A DNA stretch of 7,294 nucleotides from Eggerthellaceae bacterium (GCA_003452695.1 DMNP01000237.1:12107-19400), one strand, 5' to 3'; positions 1 through 5,523 are shown, numbered from the stretch's first letter. Numbers and translations are program-made. Notes: generated by a model not told the origin, from the sequence alone.

Positions 1-1583
1 CCCGCCAGGCCAAGGTGCACGGTAATGTAGATAGACTTGCCTTCCGAAGACCAAGTCCTTTGATTAAACAGCGCAATCTGCACCTCGCGGTCGGCAGCGC
101 CATCGCGCAGCTGAAGCGAACCCTGGCCGTTCAGATTTATCTGGCAGCCGTACTTGGTGGTGGATGCGCTGGCCTGCAGCGCAAGCGTTTCGTCGGGTGG
201 CGTGCTCGGATCCAGGGCCACGTAGAGCGATTTGCCCACGCCGTACTGGTTTTCGCAGGGGCCTTCGTACACGGCCTGCACCTTGGCGCCCTTCAGCACG
301 ACAGTCGGGTCCAGTATCCCCGCGTTGAACGTGCTGGCGCCCTCCTCGGAATACAGCGTCGTGCTTTCCACCGCAATCGCATCGACGAACGTAACAGCCA
401 CGTTGGCCGTCGGCGTGCCGGATATGGTCCAGCCCCGGTACGGGTCGCCCGAAAGGGAGACGCCGGCGTCCTCCGGCTGCACCGCGGGCCGGGGCACCTT
501 GTAGCCCTCGGCCGGGGCCACGGTGAACCTGGTCATCTGGCCGGGATATTCTGGCACCACCTGGTCGAGCAGCGCGGCGTCGGCCGTGGACATGTTCTGG
601 GCGAGCGCGGTCTTCACGCTATTGGTTGCGAGCGGCTCGGCGTCGGCGAACGTAACGGCCACGTTGGCTGTGGGGATGCCCGACACGGTCCAGCCCGTGA
701 ACGCATCGCCCTCTGCAGACACGCCGGCATCGGCAGGAGTTATCGTAGGCGCGGCAATCTTGTAGCCGCTTGCCGGAGCCACGACGACGTTCTTCATGGC
801 CGTCGTCACGCCCGTCTGAGTCAGCAGAGCTGCATCGGAGGCAGATGCATTCGCCCCCACCGTGCAGGAAACGTCGAACGGATCATGCGAAAAGACCAGC
901 ATGCGATTGAACGAACCCCAATTACATGCCTGGGAAAGCGCCTCGTAATCGGCAGAATCGCAAACCGTTACCAGGGGGTTAGTCGCAGAATAGGGATCGG
1001 TCACCGTGAACATGCTACCCGTGTTTGCCCCCTGCGGAATTGCAAACCCACCAGGAAGGTTAACGAAGAGCGGGCAGCCGTTGAAGGCATACCTCAAGTC
1101 GGTCACACTGGAGGGAATCCGGTTTACATATTCCAGGTTCGCGCATTTCCAAAACCAGCGATTCAAGCTTGTCGGCGCCACTCCATCGCCAAACTCGACA
1201 CGCTTGATGGCAAGCATCTGCTCGGTTGCATCGCTTCCCGACGAAGGCGTCCATCCCAGGTTGCGCCGCCAGTTTGCAGTCCCACTCACCTTCACCACGT
1301 CGCCCGTGCCGTCCACCACCATCGTGCCGTCCTCATAGATGGCGGCAGTCACATCGGCAGCGTTGGGGCTGCCGATTTCCCACGGCCCATACTTCACCGC
1401 GCCATGGTCTGATTGCGCGACAAGGGGCGCTGCTGCAAGGCCCTCCTGGTCGTCGGCCGCAGTGGCCTGCGTCGAAGGCAGCATCAGGCCGAGCGCGAAC
1501 GCCACGGCCGCAAACGCCATCAGCGCCCATGCGGCAAACCGCACGGGACCAACCGCCGTTCTCTTTCGATTCGCGTTGCTCAT
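1..1583 (-). CDS. Secreted BspA-like surface protein with tandem repeats (3' end outside window)
   Basis: The frame is open from the ATG at 1583 to the window edge, giving 527 residues without a stop. Residues 1-43 form a signal peptide: basic SNANRKR start, hydrophobic core about 16-35, likely cleavage near ATA/A at 41-44. Residues about 78-230 resemble the BspA/DUF285 type of cell-surface leucine-rich repeat (IYEDGTMVVDG, then IKRVEFGDGV, FWKCANLEYV, IPSSVTDLRYAFNGC). Residues 236-315 and 316-402 are two tandem repeats, each ending GWT(V/I)SG(I/T)PTANVAVTF. Residues 403-527 begin a different domain with cysteines at 443 and 480. It should be exported and displayed on or released from the cell. 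Adhesion or host and matrix binding is typical of the family, but no ligand can be inferred. No sortase motif or anchor is visible because the C-terminus is missing. The start is supported by GGGGGAGGGAA just upstream and by an ATGA overlap with a leader ORF. Confidence 0.85.
   Translation of the reverse strand, partial: MSNANRKRTAVGPVRFAAWALMAFAAVAFALGLMLPSTQATAADDQEGLAAAPLVAQSDHGAVKYGPWEIGSPNAADVTAAIYEDGTMVVDGTGDVVKVSGTANWRRNLGWTPSSGSDATEQMLAIKRVEFGDGVAPTSLNRWFWKCANLEYVNRIPSSVTDLRYAFNGCPLFVNLPGGFAIPQGANTGSMFTVTDPYSATNPLVTVCDSADYEALSQACNWGSFNRMLVFSHDPFDVSCTVGANASASDAALLTQTGVTTAMKNVVVAPASGYKIAAPTITPADAGVSAEGDAFTGWTVSGIPTANVAVTFADAEPLATNSVKTALAQNMSTADAALLDQVVPEYPGQMTRFTVAPAEGYKVPRPAVQPEDAGVSLSGDPYRGWTISGTPTANVAVTFVDAIAVESTTLYSEEGASTFNAGILDPTVVLKGAKVQAVYEGPCENQYGVGKSLYVALDPSTPPDETLALQASASTTKYGCQINLNGQGSLQLRDGAADREVQIALFNQRTWSSEGKSIYITVHLGLA
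378..878 (-). repeat. Two tandem ~80-residue protein repeats within the surface protein
   Basis: Residues 236-315 (bases 878-639) and 316-402 (638-378) align along their whole length. Shared elements in order are STADAALL or SASDAALL, VAPA(S/E)GYK, (T/Q)P(A/E)DAGVS, GWT-SG-PTANVAVTF and a closing DA. Divergence in the first third and synonymous differences in the conserved end indicate an old duplication rather than a recent slippage. Such modules usually form a stalk of beta domains that projects a binding region. That role is inferred from architecture only. Confidence 0.8.
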
Positions 1584-1627
1584 TTCCCTCCCCCTCTCCG
1601 GGCCAAAGCCTGCATCCTCGCGTTCAT
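1580..1627 (-). CDS. Possible 15-residue leader peptide coupled to the surface protein
   Basis: An ATG at 1627 opens a short frame encoding MNARMQALARRGGGK and stopping at TGA 1582-1580, which overlaps the surface-protein ATG (1583-1581) as ATGA. The leader has a stronger ribosome binding site (AAAGGAGGAAGG, 1639-1628) than most genes here. The arrangement is the classic one for translational coupling, where ribosomes ending the leader restart on the main gene. The surface-protein ATG also has its own purine-rich site, so coupling need not be essential. The peptide is basic and has no recognisable family. It could be only a chance ORF in a purine-rich leader. Confidence 0.4.
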   Translation of the reverse strand: MNARMQALARRGGGK

Positions 1628-1639
1628 CCTTCCTCCTTT
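1628..1639 (-). promoter_or_regulatory. Strong ribosome binding site of the leader ORF
   Basis: On the minus strand this reads AAAGGAGGAAGG directly before the ATG at 1627. The AGGAGG core is a near-perfect anti-16S match. It does not point to the surface-protein start, which lies 44 bases farther on in another frame, so it argues that the leader is translated. Confidence 0.5.
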
Positions 1640-1706
1640 CATCGGCTGCTTTGCGCGCCACGCGCCACGCGCGCGTGCGCAATTCCGCCTGTACTTGTTT
1701 CAAAAC

Positions 1707-1733
1707 GGTATAGAAGCGCCGGAGCAGTGTCAC
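1707..1733 (-). promoter_or_regulatory. Weak candidate promoter for the surface protein
   Basis: The minus strand shows GTGACA (1733-1728) and TATACC (1712-1707) separated by 15 bases, about 80 bases before the leader ORF. The hexamers match the sigma-70 consensus at 5 and 4 positions, but the spacing is short. It is the best candidate in the 263-base gap between the regulator and the surface-protein gene. No convincing terminator separates the two genes, so read-through from the regulator is also possible. Confidence 0.25.
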
Positions 1734-1767
1734 CGAGATTTGCTTGTCCGAAATGCCATGAATTGCC

Positions 1768-1800
1768 TTTCGCACCTGTTCGCGCGGCCTTTGTGCGAAA
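1768..1800. promoter_or_regulatory. 8-bp inverted repeat upstream of the surface-protein promoter
   Basis: TTTCGCAC (1768-1775) and GTGCGAAA (1793-1800) form a perfect inverted repeat with a 17-base spacer, so the half-site centres are 25 bases apart, a little over two helical turns. It lies just upstream of the candidate -35 on the minus strand, where an activator would bind. Which protein binds, if any, is unknown. Confidence 0.3.
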
Positions 1801-1846
1801 CGCGCCAAACAGGCGAATGGATGGGCGCCAAGGCACGCCCCCGCTT

Positions 1847-2863
1847 TCAGCCGATGGTCGGAACGTGGAAGAACAGCTTGCCGGCACGCCATACGACGAA
1901 GGTGCGGCGCGAGAAGTCGACACACCAGCGGTTGTCGCGAATCCAACCGCCAAAGGCGCAACGTGTGAGCAACCGAAACGCGTCCGCAAGCGAATAGGCT
2001 TCCAGCGCGTCGTCGGCCACCCAGAACACCGCATAGCATCCACCGGACACCACTTCGCGGTGCGCTCCGCCTTCGGCGCACGCGGCAGCAATAACGTTCT
2101 CTGCCTCGTCTTCCAAGTTGCCCTGCAAAACGTTCGCAACGTAATAGCGGCTGACCTCGTCGTCGGCAGGCGCCGATGCCGCATCGGGGCCGGCATCGGC
2201 ATCGGGCATGGCAATGGGCTCTTCTGCCCAGATGAACACCTTGGCAGCGTCGCCGGCGAACAGGCCATGCACGTGCGCGGAACCCGGGAACGGCCGCCTG
2301 AACCAGTACAGCACGCGTTCGGTCAGGTCGCTTGGCACAACGCCGTCGCCGGATTCCTCTATCGAATGTCCCAAGATTTGGAAGTCGCGCAGCCGCCGGG
2401 TGGCGCATGCCACCTTGTGCTTGTTGAACTCGTAGTATGCCTGCAAGTCGATAAGGGCACCTGGCTCATGCGCGAAGGCGCCCGGTTCGGTGCCGGGATT
2501 CGAAACGCATGCATCGCCAGCTTGCCCACCGCCCGCGCGCCCGGCATCGCCGGTTTGCTCGCCGCCAGCCCCTGAACCGCCATCGATTTGCGCACCACCG
2601 CCTGCCCGTGCACCCGCTTCCGTGTGCGCATCGCCTTCGGCGGGCATGGCGCCTTCGACCGCAACGCCGCCAGCCAGCAAGCCAGCGCCGGAACGCACGG
2701 GCTTTCCGGCAAGTTCATCGGACCCCGCCAGCACAGCGCCATGTGCGCCCGCAGCACCTCCGAACTCTTTGGCGAACAGGCGCCGAAATTGCTCGTACGA
2801 CGCAAAATGGTACTTGGCCAAAATGCGCTCCCGCCACGACGCACCCCCCCCCAGGCTGTTCAA
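1847..2863 (-). CDS. C-terminal part of the tandem AraC regulator (out of frame as written)
   Basis: This frame carries the end of the AraC-type regulator whose first part is at 2715-4130. It opens with SWRERILAKYHFASYEQF and RRLFAKEFG, which fit the second helix-turn-helix subdomain of an AraC DNA-binding domain, the part missing from the upstream frame. A Gly/Ala-rich low-complexity linker follows (about residues 32-130 of this frame). The last 200 residues resemble a GyrI-like effector-binding domain, ending WRAGKLFFHVPTIG like the closing strand of that family. The nominal start is a TTG at 2863 with no ribosome binding site, and a stop lies a few codons upstream in this frame. It is therefore unlikely to be translated alone. 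It is either the tail of a slippage-dependent protein or the remains of a broken gene. Confidence 0.65.
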   Translation of the reverse strand: MNSLGGGASWRERILAKYHFASYEQFRRLFAKEFGGAAGAHGAVLAGSDELAGKPVRSGAGLLAGGVAVEGAMPAEGDAHTEAGARAGGGAQIDGGSGAGGEQTGDAGRAGGGQAGDACVSNPGTEPGAFAHEPGALIDLQAYYEFNKHKVACATRRLRDFQILGHSIEESGDGVVPSDLTERVLYWFRRPFPGSAHVHGLFAGDAAKVFIWAEEPIAMPDADAGPDAASAPADDEVSRYYVANVLQGNLEDEAENVIAAACAEGGAHREVVSGGCYAVFWVADDALEAYSLADAFRLLTRCAFGGWIRDNRWCVDFSRRTFVVWRAGKLFFHVPTIG

Positions 2864-4130
2864 ATGGTGCTTCTGAACTGGCTGTTTTCACAAATTCGCC
2901 AACGGATGGGGCAACCGGGCCTTTCCGTTCGTTCAGCTCGGCATTCGCCAGGTACAGGCGCCGGCGGCGGACGTAGGCCAGAGGGGTCAGGCCGTAGTAC
3001 ATGCTGAACACGTCGCTGTAGTTCTTTTCGCTGTATCCTTCCAGCTGCGCGAGCGATTCAACATCCAGGTCGATGCCGCGGGCGATCAGGCCGTCTATGT
3101 GGTGCGCCCAATCAGCCAGGCCCCAGCGCAGCTCGTTCAGGCCATCGCCCGTGTCCATGCCGCTGGCAATGGGAAGGCACAGGTACACGCGCTGCGGCGT
3201 GAAGCGCTCGTAGGTGAAACCCATGGTGCTGGCGGTCTTGCAGTTCATGGGCACCCACTCCTGCAGCACGAAGCGCGACAGCATCCGCTGCATAAGGGGT
3301 ATGTCGGCGTCGTCGGCCGGGCGCGCATACGAAAACACGGCATAGCGCCCGCCTTGCATAACAAGACGCTGCATGCCGTTCTGCAGGCGGGTGGCCTGCG
3401 AGGAAGCGGAGATGCAATCCAGATGTTGCACGACCGGGCCGAACACATAGCACATGCCCGTTTCGGGATGATAGTTCCACACGCCCACGTAGTCGCCAGA
3501 CCCGGAGGAAGGCAGGAGCGTCGGTCGAAGCGCGTCGAACTGCGGGAAAGCGCCCGTATAGGGCAGCGCCAACGAATCCATAAGGAACGTCTGCGCGCCA
3601 TGGGGCGGGGGCGCCCAGGCTCCGTGCACGACGATCGCGCGCTGAACCGTGTACTCCAACGCAATGGGCACGCCTCCCAACTGCTGGCGCATGGGCATGT
3701 CGGGAATGTCGTAGTTGCCCTTATAGAACCGTTGCGGCGACACGCCCATTTCGCGTCTGAACGCCTTCGAGAAGCTGGCCGAATCGGCATAGCCGTAGCG
3801 TTTGGGAATGCCCTTGGGGAAATGCTCGTTGCGGATGTCGCGCGCCGCCTGCCGCATGCGCAGCTTCACCAGGAACCGGGCGAAGGGCATTTCGAAATGG
3901 CGAACGAAGGCCGCCTTGAAGTAGCTCGGACTGTAGCCGGCGCGTTCGGCCACCTCTTCCAAGGTCATATCCAGCTTCAGCAGGTTGTCCAGCAGGTAAT
4001 GCAGGCCGCGTTCCAGCTTCTGCATCATCACGAGCGAATGCCTGTCCAGCTCGTAGGGCACATCGGGCATGGCGACGTAGTCTATCTTGTCGTAGATAGG
4101 GCTATCCGACATGTTGCCGCAACAGACCAT
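2715..4130 (-). CDS. AraC-family regulator with effector domain; first part of a tandem two-module protein
   Basis: A cytoplasmic DNA-binding transcriptional regulator. Numbered from the ATG at 4112, residues about 30-132 are a complete AraC helix-turn-helix pair (LEEVAERAGYSPSYFKAAFV, then GYADSASFSKAFRREMGVSP). Residues about 145-318 are a GyrI-like effector-binding domain (GGRYAVFSY, then YERFTPQRVYLCLPIA). Residues about 335-395 begin a second AraC domain (LAQLEGYSEKNYSDVFSMYYG, then LTPLAYVRRRRL). The frame then reaches a G9 run after residue 420 and continues as unrelated sequence to a stop at 2715, about 465 residues in all. With one G fewer it would continue into the frame at 1847-2863 and reach about 754 residues. 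The start is uncertain: ATG 4130 has GGGGAG 12 bases upstream, ATG 4112 has no clear site. The frame is open farther upstream, but that part lies in repeats. The ligand is unknown; the surface-protein gene downstream is a possible target. Confidence 0.75.
   Translation of the reverse strand: MVCCGNMSDSPIYDKIDYVAMPDVPYELDRHSLVMMQKLERGLHYLLDNLLKLDMTLEEVAERAGYSPSYFKAAFVRHFEMPFARFLVKLRMRQAARDIRNEHFPKGIPKRYGYADSASFSKAFRREMGVSPQRFYKGNYDIPDMPMRQQLGGVPIALEYTVQRAIVVHGAWAPPPHGAQTFLMDSLALPYTGAFPQFDALRPTLLPSSGSGDYVGVWNYHPETGMCYVFGPVVQHLDCISASSQATRLQNGMQRLVMQGGRYAVFSYARPADDADIPLMQRMLSRFVLQEWVPMNCKTASTMGFTYERFTPQRVYLCLPIASGMDTGDGLNELRWGLADWAHHIDGLIARGIDLDVESLAQLEGYSEKNYSDVFSMYYGLTPLAYVRRRRLYLANAELNERKGPVAPSVGEFVKTASSEAPFEQPGGGCVVAGAHFGQVPFCVVRAISAPVRQRVRRCCGRTWRCAGGVR
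2844..2852 (-). repeat. G9 homopolymer tract splitting the regulator reading frame
   Basis: The + strand has nine consecutive C, read as G9 in the gene, between CAGCCT and TGCGTC. Upstream only one frame is open; the other two hit stops within about ten codons. Downstream the AraC homology continues in a different frame. Removing one G gives P-G-G-G-A-S-W-R and joins both halves, and G5 or G11 would do the same. Tracts of this length are known hot spots for slipped-strand mispairing in phase-variable genes and also for base-calling errors. Confidence 0.75.
4112..4124. promoter_or_regulatory. Short palindrome overlapping the regulator start
   Basis: TGTTGC-C-GCAACA is a perfect 6+1+6 palindrome that ends in the ATG at 4112. 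If translation starts there, the mRNA could fold over the initiation site. If it starts at 4130, the palindrome is simply coding. It is short enough to occur by chance. Confidence 0.2.
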
Positions 4131-4217
4131 CGCTGAAACCCGCTCCCCAATGCCCTTCAAGGCAAGAACCGATAATGGCCGACCAAAATGCTTTCCCGAA
4201 CAACACATCATCGCCGA

Positions 4218-4251
4218 GAACAACGCAATTGTCATCAAGCAATTGTTGTTC
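4218..4251. promoter_or_regulatory. Dyad with AT-rich half-sites upstream of the regulator gene (candidate operator)
   Basis: GAACAACGCAATTG (4218-4231) and CAATTGTTGTTC (4240-4251) form an inverted repeat with one GC insertion in the left arm. The same bases also contain a direct repeat of GCAATTGT (4225-4232 and 4239-4246) with a 14-base period. It is a notable AT-rich island in very GC-rich surroundings, about 90 bases before the regulator start. It is a plausible operator for this or another regulator, including autoregulation. Confidence 0.4.
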
Positions 4252-4310
4252 GAAACGCTATGTTTTCCACACTGGCCAGCGCCCGCTGCCAGCCATGGCG
4301 CGGGCAGCAG

Positions 4311-4483
4311 CCGCCCCAACCGCCCACACCGTGGATGGCAGCCGCCGTCCAGCTTCCCGCACCGTGGCAGCAGGCACCCATCCAGCTTCCCGTGCCGTGG
4401 GTGGCACCCGCCCCGACTGCCCGCACCGTGGGCGGCAGCACCCGTCCAGCTTCCCGTGCCGTGGGTGGCACCCGCCCCAACCG
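4311..4483. repeat. Degenerate 31-33 bp tandem repeat array, noncoding
   Basis: Units begin at GTGG on the + strand: 4331-4363 (33), 4364-4396 (33), 4397-4427 (31), 4428-4460 (33) and a partial unit from 4461. A half unit lies at 4311-4330. The common core is GTGGGYGGCA followed by CCAGCTTCCCGYRCC. A larger copy is visible as well: 4374-4414 and 4438-4478 match at 40 of 41 bases, a 64-base period. The hairpin GTGCC-GTGGGT-GGCAC occurs at 4392-4407 and 4456-4471. No unique spacers separate the units, so it is not a CRISPR array. Its function is unknown. Confidence 0.75.
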
Positions 4484-4549
4484 CGCATTTCGTACAATCT
4501 GATGCATTTCGCAGCTTCGGCTGCACGAGATGTCGCATTATGCGCGGTT
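4479..4549. repeat. REP-like 71 bp palindromic element, copy 1
   Basis: The element starts AACCGCGCAT and ends ATGCGCGGTT, with imperfectly paired interior arms. At its centre is GCAGC-TTCG-GCTGC (4511-4524), a stem with a UUCG tetraloop, which is exceptionally stable in RNA. Its left arm (4479-4506) matches the left arm of copy 2 at 26 of 28 bases. It looks like a repetitive extragenic palindrome or a small palindromic mobile remnant. Confidence 0.65.
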
Positions 4550-4603
4550 TTCCGCAGGCTGCAGCGACGTTTTCCCAGTTCACGAATTTCCAGAAGGCTC
4601 GAA

Positions 4604-4674
4604 AACCGCGCATTTCGCGCAATCTGATGCAGCGGCGGCGCGAAAATGCATGAGATTGCACGAAATGCGCGGTT
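4604..4674. repeat. REP-like 71 bp palindromic element, copy 2
   Basis: The two 28-base arms (4604-4631 and 4647-4674) are inverted copies at 26 of 28 positions, with a 15-base GC-rich loop. The outer ten bases AACCGCGCAT and the total length are the same as in copy 1, which starts 125 bases earlier. The intervening 54 bases show no gene. The pair resembles the two-palindrome mosaics formed by REP elements elsewhere. Whether more copies exist in the genome cannot be seen here. Confidence 0.7.
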
Positions 4675-4686
4675 CGCTTGGCGGGA

Positions 4687-4732
4687 CGGGGCGAGCCGGG
4701 CGCGAGGCGGGGCGGGGCGAGCCGGGCGCGAG
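4687..4732. repeat. GC-rich direct repeat, two copies of 20 bp, period 26
   Basis: CGGGGCGAGCCGGGCGCGAG occurs at 4687-4706 and again, exactly, at 4713-4732. The flanking bases up to about 4750 continue the same G-rich pattern. It lies immediately after the second palindromic element and before the AT-richer stretch leading to the gene at 4897. No function is evident. Confidence 0.7.
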
Positions 4733-4807
4733 ATTGGCGCGGGGCGGGGTGGTTTTCAATTGGCATCATCTACGGCCCGTTACGATATCTTCCCAGTTCA
4801 AAGGAGC

Positions 4808-4824
4808 CTGTACCAACACTGTAC
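4808..4824. promoter_or_regulatory. Direct repeat CTGTAC, period 11, upstream of the secreted-protein gene
   Basis: CTGTAC is repeated at 4808-4813 and 4819-4824 with a spacing of 11 bases, about one helical turn. Just after it, TTGTCC (4825-4830) and TACCGT (4848-4853) with a 17-base gap form a poor sigma-70 candidate. The repeat could be a regulator site for the gene at 4897, but a motif this short may be chance. Confidence 0.2.
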
Positions 4825-4883
4825 TTGTCCACTTCCGCACGATAGCCTACCGTCTTTTTCGCAATGGTGGAATTGGTCGCTTT

Positions 4884-4890
4884 AAGGAGG
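4884..4890 (+). promoter_or_regulatory. Ribosome binding site fixing the secreted-protein start
   Basis: AAGGAGG lies six bases before the ATG at 4897. An in-frame ATG at 4864 exists but has no such site, and the added residues would precede the signal peptide. The 4897 start is therefore preferred. Confidence 0.85.
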
Positions 4891-4896
4891 TACATC

Positions 4897-5523
4897 ATGT
4901 TGTCGAAGATTCTCCCAAGCAAACGGTTCGTCTTGCTCTTTGCGGTAATTGCCTTGGTCGCTGCTCTTGCGCCCGCCAGCGCGCAGGCAAGCGGCTTTAC
5001 CGCCGGAGAAATGCAAACGACGAGTTCGGTGGGTGCGCTCTCGGCTCAAGTTGCGAAAAAAACGCTGAGGCCCATCTATTCCTACGACTCCGTTTCAACG
5101 CAGCTTAGCAAGGCGACGCTGGTGAAGAGAATGGGGACGTATGCCCTCACCCTGAAAAACGGCGCGGGCATCGTGCGTTTCAAAGCACCCAAGACCAAGG
5201 TCTACTCGTTCACGTTCAGCAATCTGAAGAGCAACGAGGCTGCCAACTTGGTATGCATAGCCGGTTTTTGCAAAGTGGGCTGGGGTAGCTACTCGTACAA
5301 GACAATCAAGACCAAGGAGGGCAAGCGCCCGCGCGCGCCGTTCGTGTCCGCAAGCCTTGCGAATGGCAGCTCCGTTACCTTCGACGGATACAGCTACCTG
5401 CGTCTGACGAAACGCACCGCCAAGATCAAAGTGAAGAAGGGCAGCTCCATTTACATCGCAATGCAGGCCAAAGACATGGACGACGACCTCGTTCGTTCGT
5501 CACTTCGCCTGAAAATCGCATAG
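4897..5523 (+). CDS. Small lysine-rich secreted protein of unknown function
   Basis: A 208-residue protein I do not recognise. Residues 1-31 are a clear signal peptide: KILPSKR, hydrophobic core 11-25, then APASAQA with likely cleavage before SGF. The mature part is rich in Lys, Ser, Thr and Tyr with alternating hydrophobic residues (VYSFTFSNLK, SVTFDGYSYLRL, AKIKVKKGSSIYIAMQAK), which suggests an all-beta fold. It is distinctly basic. Two cysteines four residues apart (VCIAGFCKV) could form a disulfide after export. There is no transmembrane anchor, lipobox or sortase motif, so it is probably released or bound to the wall by charge. It stands alone on the + strand between divergent and convergent neighbours. 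Its GC content looks lower than that of neighbouring genes, which may mean recent transfer. A bacterial pre-peptidase or carbohydrate-binding type fold is possible but unproven. Confidence 0.8.
   Translation: MLSKILPSKRFVLLFAVIALVAALAPASAQASGFTAGEMQTTSSVGALSAQVAKKTLRPIYSYDSVSTQLSKATLVKRMGTYALTLKNGAGIVRFKAPKTKVYSFTFSNLKSNEAANLVCIAGFCKVGWGSYSYKTIKTKEGKRPRAPFVSASLANGSSVTFDGYSYLRLTKRTAKIKVKKGSSIYIAMQAKDMDDDLVRSSLRLKIA

Noticed and set aside
15..1412. Long + strand ORF opposite the surface protein
   Set aside because: Its translation is Arg/His-rich and without domains. The opposite strand carries a signal peptide, repeats and a leader, so this is a GC-rich shadow.
1651..1682. Terminator or attenuator from the TTGCGC...GCGCAA dyad
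   Set aside because: Pairing is imperfect, the sequence is low-complexity CG alternation, and no T run follows. It may fold in the leader RNA but cannot be called.
1226..2575. Long + strand ORF spanning the intergenic gap and the regulator tail
   Set aside because: It crosses gene ends and regulatory sequence on the other strand and has no recognisable domain or ribosome binding site.
2715..2843. Continuation of the regulator frame past the G tract as a functional C-terminus
   Set aside because: The residues after the tract are Arg/Cys-rich and unlike AraC, whereas the other frame restores the family pattern.
4311..4483. CRISPR array
   Set aside because: Units are contiguous and degenerate with no unique spacers, and no cas gene is present.
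4479..4674. Insertion sequence or MITE with target duplications
   Set aside because: No transposase frame and no flanking direct duplications could be seen, so a REP-like label is safer.
4131..4769. Upstream extension of the regulator frame as coding sequence
   Set aside because: The frame stays open to 4769, but the added sequence runs through palindromic elements and tandem repeats, with Cys/Gly/Arg-rich translation unlike any AraC N-terminus and no good ribosome binding site.
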